Assembly: GCA_964478125.1 (NCBI GenBank)
Contig: CAYZGR010000037.1
Span: 1 to 31,856, forward strand
Direction: 5' to 3'
DNA from: FW021-bin31 sp964478125
Lineage (GTDB): Bacteria > Bacteroidota > Bacteroidia > Chitinophagales > Chitinophagaceae
Length of the DNA: 31,856 bases
Below are positions 1 through 8,935 of the stretch, in pieces. A program made the translations under genes and the position numbers. How positions within the stretch are numbered: the stretch's first letter is position 1; each line of letters opens with the position of its first letter. The notes under the pieces were generated by a model that was not told the DNA's origin, made no database searches, and saw only the letters and a program-made list of their open reading frames with translations.

Positions 1-1
1 G

Positions 2-391
2 TCCGGTTCGGCAAATGATTTTAAGAACATTGCCAAACGCCCCGAAATGGAGCAGCATGTACTCAGTGAACTGATACCGGATTATTGGAACAATAAAGAA
101 GAAGAACTGAAAAAAAGGTCTGCGGTTTTTTGGGCAGACCAAATGTGCAAAACCACACCCTTGCTTATTATGCACGGAAGTTCCGACTGGAGGGTCTTAC
201 CGGAAGAAGCCTTAGAGTTGGTAAACAAATTATATGAATATAAACATCCTGTGCGGTTTAAATTTTATGAAGGCGCCGGCCATGGCTTATACAGATTTTG
301 GGATGACACGAATAATGAGATAAAAAACTTTCTTGATTATTATGTGCGTGATGAAAAGGAACTCCCGGACATGGAGCCGCATGGAGATTAA
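2..391 (+). CDS. Prolyl oligopeptidase (S9)-like alpha/beta hydrolase, 3' end
   Basis: Only the last 129 codons are present; the frame is open to the left edge, so the true start lies outside the window. The fragment carries the end of an alpha/beta-hydrolase fold: a strand leading into LLIMHGSSDWRV, where the Asp would be the triad acid, and GAGHGL, where the His would be the catalytic base. The spacing and the final helix (NEIKNFLDYYVRDE) fit S9-family peptidases or acyl-aminoacyl peptidases. The serine nucleophile is not in the window. A dienelactone-hydrolase-like esterase is a less likely alternative. The next gene (M1 peptidase) is on the same strand about 80 bp later, so the two may form a peptide-degrading neighbourhood, though a pair of inverted repeats separates them. 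Confidence 0.8.
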   Translation, partial: SGSANDFKNIAKRPEMEQHVLSELIPDYWNNKEEELKKRSAVFWADQMCKTTPLLIMHGSSDWRVLPEEALELVNKLYEYKHPVRFKFYEGAGHGLYRFWDDTNNEIKNFLDYYVRDEKELPDMEPHGD

Positions 392-392
392 A

Positions 393-441
393 GAGGCGTA
401 GCCTCAATCTATAATATGATAATAACGGATTTCAATCCGTT
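393..441. repeat. REP-like pair of short inverted repeats
   Basis: Two perfect inverted repeats lie just after the S9-like stop codon. One is GAGGC-gta-GCCTC (393-405); the other is AACGGATT-tc-AATCCGTT (424-441). The 18 bp between them are AT-rich. Two short palindromes side by side between same-strand genes resemble REP/BIME-type elements. Only one copy lies in this window, so repetitiveness cannot be shown here. Neither arm is followed by a T-run, which argues against a simple terminator. Confidence 0.4.
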
Positions 442-473
442 GGATATACGAATATGCTAATACACTCAAAGTC

Positions 474-2399
474 ATGAAAAAATTAATCGCTTTACTGCTG
501 TTGATCATAGTGTTATCCCTGTCCTCGCAGGCGCAAACCCTTTACATGCCGCGCAATGTAAAAGCCGCTTTTGAAAAGGCTACCCGCTCAATGGATGGAA
601 ATCCGGGGCCGCATTACTGGCAGAACCGCAGTAATTATGAGATTGATGTAACGGTAGCGCCGCCGGATCGCACCATCAAAGGTTCGGAAAAAATTGTCTA
701 TTTCAACAATAGTCCCGATACGTTGCATACGGTTGTATTTCGGCTCACTTTGAATTATCATAAGCCCGAAGCCGTCCGTTCAGATAGGTCTGCACTTGAT
801 TCAACCCAACTCACTTCCGGAATACATATTAATCATTTTACAGTAAATGGAAAACCAACAGCGTGGCCGGAGGTAACCGGTGATTACACCTGGCAAAATA
901 TCCGCTTACAGGAACCTTTATTTCCAGGAGATTCCATTTATTTTTCCATTCAATGGCATTATAAGATAGCGCCGGCATTTATGGAAAGCCAAGGGTATTC
1001 AAGGGAAGGTATCATAGACTCCACCACCTGGTGCGTAGCCTATTTTTACCCGCAGGTAGCTGTGTATGATGATTATAATGGCTGGGATATACTGACTTTT
1101 ACCGGCGGCCAGGAGTTTTATAATGATTTCAGTAATTACACCTTGCGCGTACACACCCCTAAAAACTTTATCGTATGGGCTACCGGTACGCTACAAAATC
1201 CCGATGAAGTTTTGCAGCCGCATTATGCGCAATTATTGAAGCAGTCCGAGACCTCCGATGAAGTTGTTCGTATAGCCGAACCGTCCGATCTGAAAAGAAA
1301 AAATATTACCCGGCAAAATGAAAGCAACACCTGGATATGGAATGCCCGGGATGTAACGGAAGTGGTATTCTTCCTCAGCGATCATTACAACTGGGACGCC
1401 GCCAGTGTAGTGGTGGACAGCGCCACCGGCAGAAGGGCTTCCGTACAATCGGCTTATAATGACTCGTCCGCCGTTTTTCACCAGGCAGTGACCTTTGGAC
1501 AGCAAGTGCTAACATGGCTCTCAACGGAATTGCCCGGTGTCCCTTACCCTTATCCGAAGATGACGGTGACAGAAGGCTTTGGTGGGATGGAATACCCGAT
1601 GATGGCCAATGTCGGTTCGTTTAGAACTAATAACGTATTACTTGCAAAAGCAGAAATGAACCACGAAATAGCACATACTTATTTCCCTTTTTATATAGGT
1701 GTCAATGAAAGCCGCTATGCATTCATGGACGAAGGATGGGCCACTACTTTTCATTACCTGTTATCCCTGTCCCGCGAAAACATAGATTTTCAAAAGGATA
1801 AAGATATCAGGTGGACCCATTCAATGTTGGCCTGGACGAACCGGGATCCATCACAGGAAAGCCAGATTCCATTGATTGAAGTCAACAGGCTAGCAGGTTA
1901 TTACTATGGCCAAAACGCCTATACCAAACCGCTTTGGGCTTATATGGCGCTGAAAGACCTGCTTGGTGATGCCTTGTTTAAAAAATGTTTGCAGGGTTAT
2001 ATAGAACGTTGGCACGGGAAACACCCGATTCCCTGGGACTTTTTCAATGCGTTCAATGATATTTCGGGCAAAGACCTGAACTGGTTTTGGAACAGTTGGT
2101 TTTTTTCGCATGGCTATAACGACCTTGGCATAGGGAAAGTCACAAAGACCAACTCAGGATATGCCGTTGAAATAAATAATGTGGGCGGGTTTGCCATTCC
2201 GTTTACGATCAAAATAAAATACAACGACGGGGATACGAGCAGCCTTCATCAAACGCCTTTGGTATGGAAACAAAACCGGGATCAAATAATCATTGATATT
2301 AAAAGCAATAAAGAGATCCGGTCATTAACGATTGATAACGGATTATGGATGGATGCGAATGAGGAGGATAATTTGTGGCGTGCAGAGAGTAAATTATAA
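474..2399 (+). CDS. Secreted M1-family zinc metallopeptidase
   Basis: 641 aa. An N-terminal signal peptide (about residues 1-20, ending SQA) predicts export to the periplasm or outer surface. The zinc site is intact: HEIAH at 397-401, with the third ligand Glu at 420 after exactly 18 residues (MDEGWA). GGMEYP at 370-375 matches the substrate-binding GxMEN-type motif of M1 aminopeptidases. The N-terminal part (about 55-260) is beta-rich, as expected for the M1 saddle domain. The family removes N-terminal residues from peptides; specificity cannot be read from the sequence. The ATG at 474 gives a good signal peptide. No lipobox and no obvious type IX sorting tail are seen. An 11-bp AT-rich inverted repeat follows the stop. 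Confidence 0.92.
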   Translation: MKKLIALLLLIIVLSLSSQAQTLYMPRNVKAAFEKATRSMDGNPGPHYWQNRSNYEIDVTVAPPDRTIKGSEKIVYFNNSPDTLHTVVFRLTLNYHKPEAVRSDRSALDSTQLTSGIHINHFTVNGKPTAWPEVTGDYTWQNIRLQEPLFPGDSIYFSIQWHYKIAPAFMESQGYSREGIIDSTTWCVAYFYPQVAVYDDYNGWDILTFTGGQEFYNDFSNYTLRVHTPKNFIVWATGTLQNPDEVLQPHYAQLLKQSETSDEVVRIAEPSDLKRKNITRQNESNTWIWNARDVTEVVFFLSDHYNWDAASVVVDSATGRRASVQSAYNDSSAVFHQAVTFGQQVLTWLSTELPGVPYPYPKMTVTEGFGGMEYPMMANVGSFRTNNVLLAKAEMNHEIAHTYFPFYIGVNESRYAFMDEGWATTFHYLLSLSRENIDFQKDKDIRWTHSMLAWTNRDPSQESQIPLIEVNRLAGYYYGQNAYTKPLWAYMALKDLLGDALFKKCLQGYIERWHGKHPIPWDFFNAFNDISGKDLNWFWNSWFFSHGYNDLGIGKVTKTNSGYAVEINNVGGFAIPFTIKIKYNDGDTSSLHQTPLVWKQNRDQIIIDIKSNKEIRSLTIDNGLWMDANEEDNLWRAESKL

Positions 2400-2424
2400 A
2401 CAATAAAGAACAACAGCCTGACAT

Positions 2425-2457
2425 AAAAAAATAATTCATAAATGGTATTATTTTTTT
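2425..2457. terminator. AT-rich inverted repeat after M1 peptidase gene
   Basis: A perfect 11-bp inverted repeat (AAAAAAATAAT / ATTATTTTTTT) with an 11-nt loop starts 25 bp after the peptidase stop and ends in a T-run on the + strand. The stem has no GC pairs and would be weak, so this is only a candidate terminator. The remaining bases up to 2608 show no convincing gene. Confidence 0.35.
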
Positions 2458-2608
2458 ATATCCGTGGCATTTTCAGCGTACTTTTACGAGCAGGCAAATT
2501 CAATTAAAGTTATCAAAAGATTCGCACAGTCAGACAGCCATTTCAAAAGAGAAACCAAAGCAGAAAGCTTTTATACTATTGACTACAACATACCAAAACC
2601 TGATAAAA

Positions 2609-3091
2609 ATGAATCGACAAATCGACAAATCAAAAGGTCCCGGTGTTTATATACCCCCACCCTTGTTATATGCGCTGATATTTGTAGTCGCGCTGCTTAT
2701 ACAGAAAAAAATACCCCTTGAGGATTCCTTATTTCGCATGCCTGTTATGAAAATAACAGGAGCCGTTTTTCTTTCTGTTGCATTGGTATTCTTAATAAGA
2801 AGCCTGCGACAATTCTTTCAAACAAAAAACACGGTAGTACTTATTAAACCAGCCACTTCGCTGCAGAAATCGGGAGTTTATTCCATTTCCCGAAATCCGA
2901 TGTATCTAGGTTTAGCATTCCTATATTTAGGGATTTCCTGCTGTATTGGCAACTGGTGGCATCTTATTCTTTTTCCTTTGCTGATAATTATCATGCAGGA
3001 ATACGTGATTAAACGGGAGGAGAAATACCTCGAAGTTGAATTTGGTGAGGAATATCAGCACTATAAAAATAAAGTAAGACGATGGCTGTAA
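2609..3091 (+). CDS. Isoprenylcysteine carboxyl methyltransferase-like membrane protein
   Basis: 160 aa from the ATG at 2609; the frame also opens from a TTG at 2579, but the ATG is preferred because it gives a normal N-terminus just before the first membrane segment. Hydrophobic segments are seen near residues 15-32, 47-63 and 105-130. The family hallmark is in the C-terminal half: SISRNPMYLGL, followed by an EEKYLEVEFGEEYQHYKNKVRRWL-type tail. This arrangement is typical of the ICMT/PEMT superfamily (isoprenylcysteine carboxyl methyltransferases and phospholipid methyltransferases). In bacteria the substrates of most such proteins are unknown, so I do not assign one. It stands between the M1 peptidase and a regulator with no obvious operon partner. 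Confidence 0.82.
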   Translation: MNRQIDKSKGPGVYIPPPLLYALIFVVALLIQKKIPLEDSLFRMPVMKITGAVFLSVALVFLIRSLRQFFQTKNTVVLIKPATSLQKSGVYSISRNPMYLGLAFLYLGISCCIGNWWHLILFPLLIIIMQEYVIKREEKYLEVEFGEEYQHYKNKVRRWL

Positions 3092-3169
3092 CCGGGTTGC
3101 CACTGCATGACGAAAAACTACTGATAAAGAAACTAACATAATATTTATTAACCCGTCAAGATTACACAC

Positions 3170-4027
3170 GTGAATATCTATGAGTTTCATAAATCCAATC
3201 CTGATATCTTCCGGCAGTTCTCGGTAAAGGATATTTTATTTCTGTACTATAAATGCCCCCAAAAAGAGAAAATCCTGCAACTGCACGCTACCTTCAATCA
3301 GTTTGCCTTTTCTATCAATGGCGGACGAATATTCCATCAGGGCGAAAACACATATCACATCAATAAAGATTCCGGCTTTTTGCTGCGAAGGGCGGGGTTT
3401 CTTCAGGAAATGAGCGATGATATTTTAGGATGGAAACTCATTGCTTTTTATATTAAAGATGATTATCTGAAGAATATATTTAACGAATTCAGCGCCGATT
3501 TACCCAATCGCAATCCCGGTCGGCCCACCAGAGAAATGATGATTCCGATACATATCAACGACCGCATTCGCAGTTGCTATGAGAGCTTGATTCCCTATTT
3601 TGACCAGAAGGCGCCGTTACCGGAAAAAATCCTGGAACTTAAAGTAAAGGAGCTGCTCTATAATGTTTTTATTTGCCCCGAGAACCAACAAGTGCTCGCT
3701 TATGTCAGCAACCTGGCAGATGGCTATATAACACCCATTTGGGAAATCATGGAAGCGAACTATATGTATCATCTCAAATTGCCTGAATATGCGCAATTAG
3801 CCGGAAGAAGCCTGTCTGTTTTTAAACGAGAGTTTGTTGCGTTTTACGGTACAACGCCCGGGAGGTGGCTGGCCGAAAAAAGGCTGAAACGGGCAAAAGC
3901 ACAGGTAATGATGACTCAAAAAACTATTTCAGAAATCGCATTTGAAAACGGTTTTGAAAGCAGCGCTCACTTCAGTCGGGTTTTTAAGAATAAATTTGGC
4001 GCTTCACCAATTCATTTTAGACAATGA
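3170..4027 (+). CDS. AraC-family transcriptional regulator
   Basis: 285 aa. The C-terminal third (about 205-282) holds the double helix-turn-helix of AraC/XylS proteins: LPEYAQLAGRSLSVFKREF, then ISEIAFENGFESSAHFSRVFKNKFGASP. The N-terminal region (about 20-165) is a beta-rich sensing domain resembling ExsA-like regulators common in Bacteroidota. The start is a GTG at 3170; an in-frame stop lies at 3149 and no usable ATG occurs between, so GTG is effectively the only choice. The gene is followed 101 bp later on the same strand by an exported tandem-DUF4242 protein, a plausible target. The effector cannot be predicted. Confidence 0.92.
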   Translation: MNIYEFHKSNPDIFRQFSVKDILFLYYKCPQKEKILQLHATFNQFAFSINGGRIFHQGENTYHINKDSGFLLRRAGFLQEMSDDILGWKLIAFYIKDDYLKNIFNEFSADLPNRNPGRPTREMMIPIHINDRIRSCYESLIPYFDQKAPLPEKILELKVKELLYNVFICPENQQVLAYVSNLADGYITPIWEIMEANYMYHLKLPEYAQLAGRSLSVFKREFVAFYGTTPGRWLAEKRLKRAKAQVMMTQKTISEIAFENGFESSAHFSRVFKNKFGASPIHFRQ

Positions 4028-4082
4028 ACCATAAAGACAAAAAATTGAACTTTTAAGTAAAGCGATCAGTTGTCGTTTGCAG

Positions 4083-4090
4083 TACTTTTG
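4083..4090 (+). promoter_or_regulatory. Candidate -7 element for the DUF4242 gene
   Basis: TACTTTTG matches the Bacteroidota -7 consensus TAnnTTTG and lies 38 bp before the ATG at 4129. No good TTTG -33 element is seen at the usual distance, which would suit an activator-dependent promoter; the upstream neighbour encodes an AraC-type protein. Confidence 0.45.
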
Positions 4091-4128
4091 ATTTTCATAA
4101 AATATTAGTTCAACTTAAATCAAAAGTC

Positions 4129-4740
4129 ATGAAACGTTTTATTCTAATCTCCACCTGTCTTTTATGTTTTTCCTTTATTGGAAACGGACAGAACACACCC
4201 CAATCCGAAATGCATTATTACATTGATGAACATAATCTTGGAGCCGGAAATGTTCAATTCACCGATGTAGCTGCCGCCCACGAAAAGGACCTGGCAACCC
4301 AGGGGAAATATAAGGTGAAATTCCTCAAATTTTTCGTGAATGAAAAAGCAGGAAAGGTCTATTGCCTGTCGCAGGCGCCGGATGCACACAGTATTTTTTT
4401 GACCCACAAAGAAGCGCACGGGCTGGTTCCCGACCATATTATGGAAGTTTCCGAAGGCGAAGAAGTATCGTTATTAAAAGGAGACCGGCAATTGTTTTTG
4501 GATATTCACCATTTTTCGCCCGGCAGCGTTACAGCAAAGGACGTAGCGGTGGCGCATCAAAAAGATTTGGAAGTAGAAGGCAAATACAAAGTAAACTTTA
4601 TCAATTATTGGGTAGATGAACAGAATGGCATCGTGATGTGCCTTTCCGAGGCTCCCGATTCAAGCGCCATCATTAATACGCATAAAGAAGCGCATGGTTT
4701 ACTCCCCGATGAGGTGATGCAAGTGCAGGAAGGGAAATAA
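4129..4740 (+). CDS. Exported protein with two DUF4242 repeats
   Basis: 203 aa. A signal peptide (about 1-20, ending GNGQ) predicts export. The mature protein is an internal duplication: residues about 28-109 and 121-202 align with each other. Each repeat carries AHxKDL, GKYKVxF, CLSxAPD and THKEAHGLxPD. This matches DUF4242, the family of small ferredoxin-like proteins that includes the nickel-binding SCO4226 of Streptomyces. The conserved His residues could bind metal, but that is inference. DUF4242 proteins are often single-domain and cytoplasmic, so a secreted tandem form is less usual. The gene follows the AraC regulator and converges with the Gfo/Idh/MocA gene, with 21 bp between their ends. 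Confidence 0.8.
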   Translation: MKRFILISTCLLCFSFIGNGQNTPQSEMHYYIDEHNLGAGNVQFTDVAAAHEKDLATQGKYKVKFLKFFVNEKAGKVYCLSQAPDAHSIFLTHKEAHGLVPDHIMEVSEGEEVSLLKGDRQLFLDIHHFSPGSVTAKDVAVAHQKDLEVEGKYKVNFINYWVDEQNGIVMCLSEAPDSSAIINTHKEAHGLLPDEVMQVQEGK

Positions 4741-4761
4741 CGTTTGCTGACTGCAAGCGCA

Positions 4762-6294
4762 CTACAATTTTAATGCCTCCCATCCCTTCCGATAGTCTCT
4801 CTTTACAAACTGGTTGGCCGGTTCAAAGTTGGTAATTTTCATATGGGGTCCATCCCATTTGTATTCCATATAACGTCCCGGATATTCATAACCCTTTCCA
4901 TTTTTACGGCGAATACCAAAACTTCTTGACAGCAGATTTCCCATTAAAACGGTTTCCGTAAGGGGGCCCGCATATTCCTCAATGGGAGAATCCACATAAG
5001 CCTTTTCCTCGCCGGGCATGGGGAGGGCGGCATTTCCCTCGTAATCATTGTGATACCCTGCAATAGCCGCATCCACCCACTGCCACCAGTGTCCGTTTGC
5101 CGAGCCCTCGACTCTTGGATATTTTTGAGCGATATCAATGTCGTTATTCAATGAAAGCGGCAACAGTCTCGGATTACGTCCTCCCCAGCCACAGGATATT
5201 TTCCCTTCCGTTCCAATAAACAGGCTTCCGCCCTCATAATCACCTAATTGTGGTACGCCGGCCAGAGCGTCATTCATGTTGACATCAGGTTCCAGCTCCT
5301 CCGGGCGTTCGGGAATCAATCCGCCATCCATCCAATACAGTTTTAATTCCCGCCCGTTTTCCCGTTCAAACGTAAAACGAAATTTGTTGGACCGGGGAAT
5401 GCTCATGGAATAATCGGCTTCCTCAAAAATACCGGAAAAGGCCGTACTGGCATCGCAGGTGACCTTCGTGGGATAGCGTATACCCAACAATTTGAAGGAA
5501 GGTCCAATAATATGGCAAGCCATGTCCCCCAGGGCGCCGGTTCCAAACCGCCACCAGCCACGCCAGTTGAAAGGCACCAAATTATCAATATATTCCGTAT
5601 CAGGAGCGGTTCCCAGCCATAGATCCCATTTTAAGGTCTCAGGGACCCGGGGATGCTGATCCGGCCAGGGAATACCTTGCGGCCAGACGGGACGGTTGGT
5701 CCAGTTATACACTTTTTCTATCTCACCGATTAATCCGGCATCAAACATTTCTTTTAAGGTTCGCATCCCGTCAAAAGAGGCGCCCTGGTCTCCCATTTGA
5801 GTGACTACTTTATATTTTTTGGCCGCTTCTGTAAGGATACGGGCTTCATATATATCATGGGTCAATGGTTTTTGCAGGTACAGATGTTTATGTAATTTCA
5901 TGGCATTCAGTCCCACGATTGCATGATTGTGGTCGGGAATAGCCACCGAAACGGCATCAAAGTTTTCGTGTTCCTTTTCAAATAACTCCCGCCAGTCATG
6001 ATAATAAGGAGCCTTGGGAAATTCTTTACGGGTGCGTGCGGATCTTTTATCGTCCACATCGCACAGGAAAGCTATTACTGCATTTTTTTTGGGAGCATAT
6101 GCATAATGCTCAATATCCGTATGTGCTTCTCCCCCACATCCTACACAGGCGATATATAATTTATCACTCGGCGCTACATGTTTTTTTCCGCCTAATACAT
6201 GACGGGGGACAATGGTAAAGGCGGCCGCACTTAAAGCCGTGTCTTTTACAAAATCCCGCCGGTTTATTAATTTTTTTTCCGATCCTTTTTTCAT
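4762..6294 (-). CDS. Tat-exported Gfo/Idh/MocA-family oxidoreductase
   Basis: 510 aa. The N-terminus has a twin-arginine signal (RRDF at 12-15, then a hydrophobic stretch to about residue 35), so the protein should be exported folded with its nucleotide cofactor. A Rossmann motif IACVGCGGEAHTD (48-60) starts the NAD(P) domain, and QKPL at 141-144 stands in for the usual EKP motif, keeping its Lys. The C-terminal half is the alpha/beta substrate domain. The family oxidises or reduces sugars and cyclitols. It is the last gene of the operon with SusC, SusD and DUF1080, though a 164-bp gap precedes it. I infer periplasmic oxidation of a glycoside at C3 or the reverse step; the exact substrate is unknown. 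Confidence 0.9.
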   Translation of the reverse strand: MKKGSEKKLINRRDFVKDTALSAAAFTIVPRHVLGGKKHVAPSDKLYIACVGCGGEAHTDIEHYAYAPKKNAVIAFLCDVDDKRSARTRKEFPKAPYYHDWRELFEKEHENFDAVSVAIPDHNHAIVGLNAMKLHKHLYLQKPLTHDIYEARILTEAAKKYKVVTQMGDQGASFDGMRTLKEMFDAGLIGEIEKVYNWTNRPVWPQGIPWPDQHPRVPETLKWDLWLGTAPDTEYIDNLVPFNWRGWWRFGTGALGDMACHIIGPSFKLLGIRYPTKVTCDASTAFSGIFEEADYSMSIPRSNKFRFTFERENGRELKLYWMDGGLIPERPEELEPDVNMNDALAGVPQLGDYEGGSLFIGTEGKISCGWGGRNPRLLPLSLNNDIDIAQKYPRVEGSANGHWWQWVDAAIAGYHNDYEGNAALPMPGEEKAYVDSPIEEYAGPLTETVLMGNLLSRSFGIRRKNGKGYEYPGRYMEYKWDGPHMKITNFEPANQFVKRDYRKGWEALKL

Positions 6295-6458
6295 ATTTTT
6301 TTATTTCTAAAAATTTCTATCTTATACGCTATGGTCTAATATCAGGTTCCTTAAAAAATAATTCCTGTCCGAAGGTTTTTCCTGATGGACAGCGGCTAAA
6401 GTACCCCGGCCGATGCATCAGTACCAACTACCATTTTAAAATTGAGCCGGATTTATGA

Positions 6459-7226
6459 TTAACTGGAGGGCCCGAATTTCAGCGGCTTGATCTTAACGTT
6501 TCGAAACCAGATCTTACCGTCTTCCGTACCCTGCAGAGCGATATGGCCTTTCCTGAAAGTCCCAAAATCCGGCCATTGCCTGAATTTTGTACGCGAAATC
6601 CTTTTTGACCAGTCATAATCCCAGAATTTAGTATCCACTACTTTATGACCATTGACAAAAAACCGTACATGCCCATTATTGGCAATGATCTCATATTGGT
6701 TCCAGGCCGGAGCCGCTTTCACCCATTCCGTGTCCGAAGCGGCCAAATCATAAAGCGCTCCGGCACGATGGAGGTGAATCCTGCTGTCGCTGATCTCACT
6801 ATGTGTGGATGTATACAAGCAGGACAAGTCGGTAATTTGCATCTCCGGTCCGGTCATGTACGTACTTTCATATTTCGGGTCTTCCTTTACATAAAACATG
6901 ACCCCGCTATTGGAACAGGGCTTCATTTTCCATTCCAGTTTAAGATCGAAATTTTCGTACGTTTTATCAGTTACCAGATCAGATCGGCCTCCCTTTTGAT
7001 CTTCATTAACTGCCAGGGCGCCATCCTCCACTGTCCAGTTTTTAGTGGGTTTATCCTTGAGGTAGGAATGCCAGCCATCCAGGTTCTCTCCGTTAAATAA
7101 CAGTTGCCAGCCGTCGCTCTTTTCCTGTGGAGTGAGCTTATTTTGTTGCTGTCCTCTCGCTGTATTAAAAAATAAGCAGGCCATCAGCAAATACATACCC
7201 ATAACCGCATTTTTATTTGAAATCAT
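6459..7226 (-). CDS. DUF1080 protein, 3-keto-glycoside hydrolase-like
   Basis: 255 aa with a signal peptide (about 1-25, ending ARGQ). The mature part is one DUF1080 domain (about 37-250), a concanavalin-like beta-sandwich. Seen motifs include WQLLFNGENLDGW, NSGVMFYVKED and the C-terminal HIALQGTEDGKIWFRNVKIKPL, all typical of the family. Some DUF1080 members cleave 3-keto-glycosides produced by oxidoreductases, and the Gfo/Idh/MocA gene directly downstream fits that pathway. The start is 23 bp after the SusD stop, so it is co-transcribed with susCD. DUF1080 is broad and also includes sugar-binding members, so the hydrolase role is inferred from family and context. Confidence 0.88.
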   Translation of the reverse strand: MISNKNAVMGMYLLMACLFFNTARGQQQNKLTPQEKSDGWQLLFNGENLDGWHSYLKDKPTKNWTVEDGALAVNEDQKGGRSDLVTDKTYENFDLKLEWKMKPCSNSGVMFYVKEDPKYESTYMTGPEMQITDLSCLYTSTHSEISDSRIHLHRAGALYDLAASDTEWVKAAPAWNQYEIIANNGHVRFFVNGHKVVDTKFWDYDWSKRISRTKFRQWPDFGTFRKGHIALQGTEDGKIWFRNVKIKPLKFGPSS

Positions 7227-7249
7227 AAGACCTTCTTTTTCAATTTGAA

Positions 7250-8896
7250 TTAGTAGCCGGGGTTTTGTTTCAGGTTGGGATTGGCCGAGATCTGTTGCGC
7301 CGGAATGGGAAAAATGCGATAATGATCGTCCGGATCCTGTTTCTTATCGGGGATCCTGGCGGCGCTAAAATAAGGCTTTCCGGAGGCCACTTCATACCGG
7401 ATCAAATCTTGTCTTCTCCACATCTCCCATGCCAATTCCCGGCCCCTTTCATCTAAAATATGATCCAGTGTAAGATCCGCCATGCTCCAATCATGATCCC
7501 GGCTTCCGCTGTAGGCCCGTTCTCTTACCTGGTTGACAAGATTCAGGGCATCGGCTTTATCCTGACCCAGACGTACTTCACATTCCGCTTTCATCAACAG
7601 AATATCCGCATAGCGGAACAAAACCATGTCATTACCCTGCTTCCCGGCAGTTGCACCTGACTCGGGAAAATATTTAATATTCCGCACGCCCACCAGGCGA
7701 AAACTACTGGCCGGATCGGATATGGTATTCATTTGTGGCGTAAATACCAGGTCAAGTCCGGTACCCGCATCTGTTAATTTTAATGACGGATCAGAAGACT
7801 TATACAACACTTCTTTATCGGGTGGATAGGTATACCGCGTTTTGAATTGTTGTCCGATAAGCCATTGGCCTGAGCGTTGATCTTTATAAGTACGATAAAC
7901 ATTTCCTCCTTTGGAAGTATATACCGATGTGGTATCAAATAATTTATAGAAAACTTCGGCGGCACATGCACCGTTATTAGCGCCTCCAACTATACCAAAA
8001 CTGATAGGGCTTTGATAATGCAGTGTAAAAGCCATCAAGCCATTTCCTCCAATATTCACTTTATCGAACGGCACTACAAAAATATTCTCAACCGAACCTT
8101 CATTTTCGGGCGAAAAATTATCAAAATAGCCGGGCGACAGGCTGTAGGCTCCCACATCAATAATGGAATCGCAGGCATTAATACAATCCTGCCAATGTGC
8201 CTCCCCGGTATAGACCTGTGCATTGAGATAGAGCTTGGCTAATAAAGAGAAGGCAACCCATTTGTTTACCCTTCCATAAGTAGAAGCGTCCACGTTAGCC
8301 GGAAGAAGATCAATGTTATCTTTAATTTCTTTTTCTATAAAACTAAATACCTGCTTAGGTGTACTGTTACTGACTGAATCGGGATTCGTATCAAAGCTGG
8401 TCACTAAAGGAATGTTACCAAACAGGTCCATAGCCCAATAGTAGAAATAGGCCCGCAGTACTTTAAGCTCCGCTTCTATATTGGCTATATTATCAGGCTT
8501 TTCTTTCAGATTGTCCAGGGACTTGAGCGCAAAATTTACCCGTCCCACTCCGTTGTAGAGACTGGTCCATGCCCCATTAATTTGAGAAGTAGTAGGCGTC
8601 CAATTGTGTAACCATAACGCCTGCCACTCTCCTCCATCAAACCAGTCGCCTCCCCGGGTCGGAACGATCAGTTCGTCAGAAGAGACTTCGTTCAAATTAA
8701 AAACATTGCCAGCGGGAATAGCAGTGAGTGCTTGATAACCTGGAGCAATTCCAGCTTGGATTTGTTCCGGAGTCTGCCAGAAATCCTCCTGCGGCACCAC
8801 GCTATATACATGTTGATCCAGATTAGTGCAGGAACCTATCGCGAACAAAACGACAAGCAGCACCAAAATATTTTTATGAAAATTAAACCGTTTCAT
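7250..8896 (-). CDS. SusD/RagB-family outer-membrane lipoprotein
   Basis: 548 aa. The signal peptide ends in a lipobox (IGSC, Cys23), so the protein should be lipid-anchored at the outer membrane and exposed at the surface. The sequence has the usual SusD features: an N-terminal segment (VYSVVPQEDFWQTPEQIQAG), TPR-like helices with the VLRAYFYYWAMDLFGNIPLV motif, and a C-terminal region (RYADILLMKAECEVRLG, LDERGRELAWEMWRRQDLIRY) ending in NPNLKQNPGY. It would bind the ligand and deliver it to the SusC-like receptor encoded 39 bp upstream. The ligand cannot be named from sequence. Confidence 0.95.
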   Translation of the reverse strand: MKRFNFHKNILVLLVVLFAIGSCTNLDQHVYSVVPQEDFWQTPEQIQAGIAPGYQALTAIPAGNVFNLNEVSSDELIVPTRGGDWFDGGEWQALWLHNWTPTTSQINGAWTSLYNGVGRVNFALKSLDNLKEKPDNIANIEAELKVLRAYFYYWAMDLFGNIPLVTSFDTNPDSVSNSTPKQVFSFIEKEIKDNIDLLPANVDASTYGRVNKWVAFSLLAKLYLNAQVYTGEAHWQDCINACDSIIDVGAYSLSPGYFDNFSPENEGSVENIFVVPFDKVNIGGNGLMAFTLHYQSPISFGIVGGANNGACAAEVFYKLFDTTSVYTSKGGNVYRTYKDQRSGQWLIGQQFKTRYTYPPDKEVLYKSSDPSLKLTDAGTGLDLVFTPQMNTISDPASSFRLVGVRNIKYFPESGATAGKQGNDMVLFRYADILLMKAECEVRLGQDKADALNLVNQVRERAYSGSRDHDWSMADLTLDHILDERGRELAWEMWRRQDLIRYEVASGKPYFSAARIPDKKQDPDDHYRIFPIPAQQISANPNLKQNPGY

Positions 8897-8935
8897 ATTA
8901 TGAAAATTAATTGATCAGATAAATTTTTTTATATT

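Noticed and set aside
2464..2721. 85-codon plus-strand frame before and into the methyltransferase-like gene
   Set aside because: It overlaps the real gene in another frame, and its translation looks random.
6645..7100. 151-codon plus-strand frame opposite the DUF1080 gene
   Set aside because: It is a long antisense shadow of a clear gene; no family features are visible in it.
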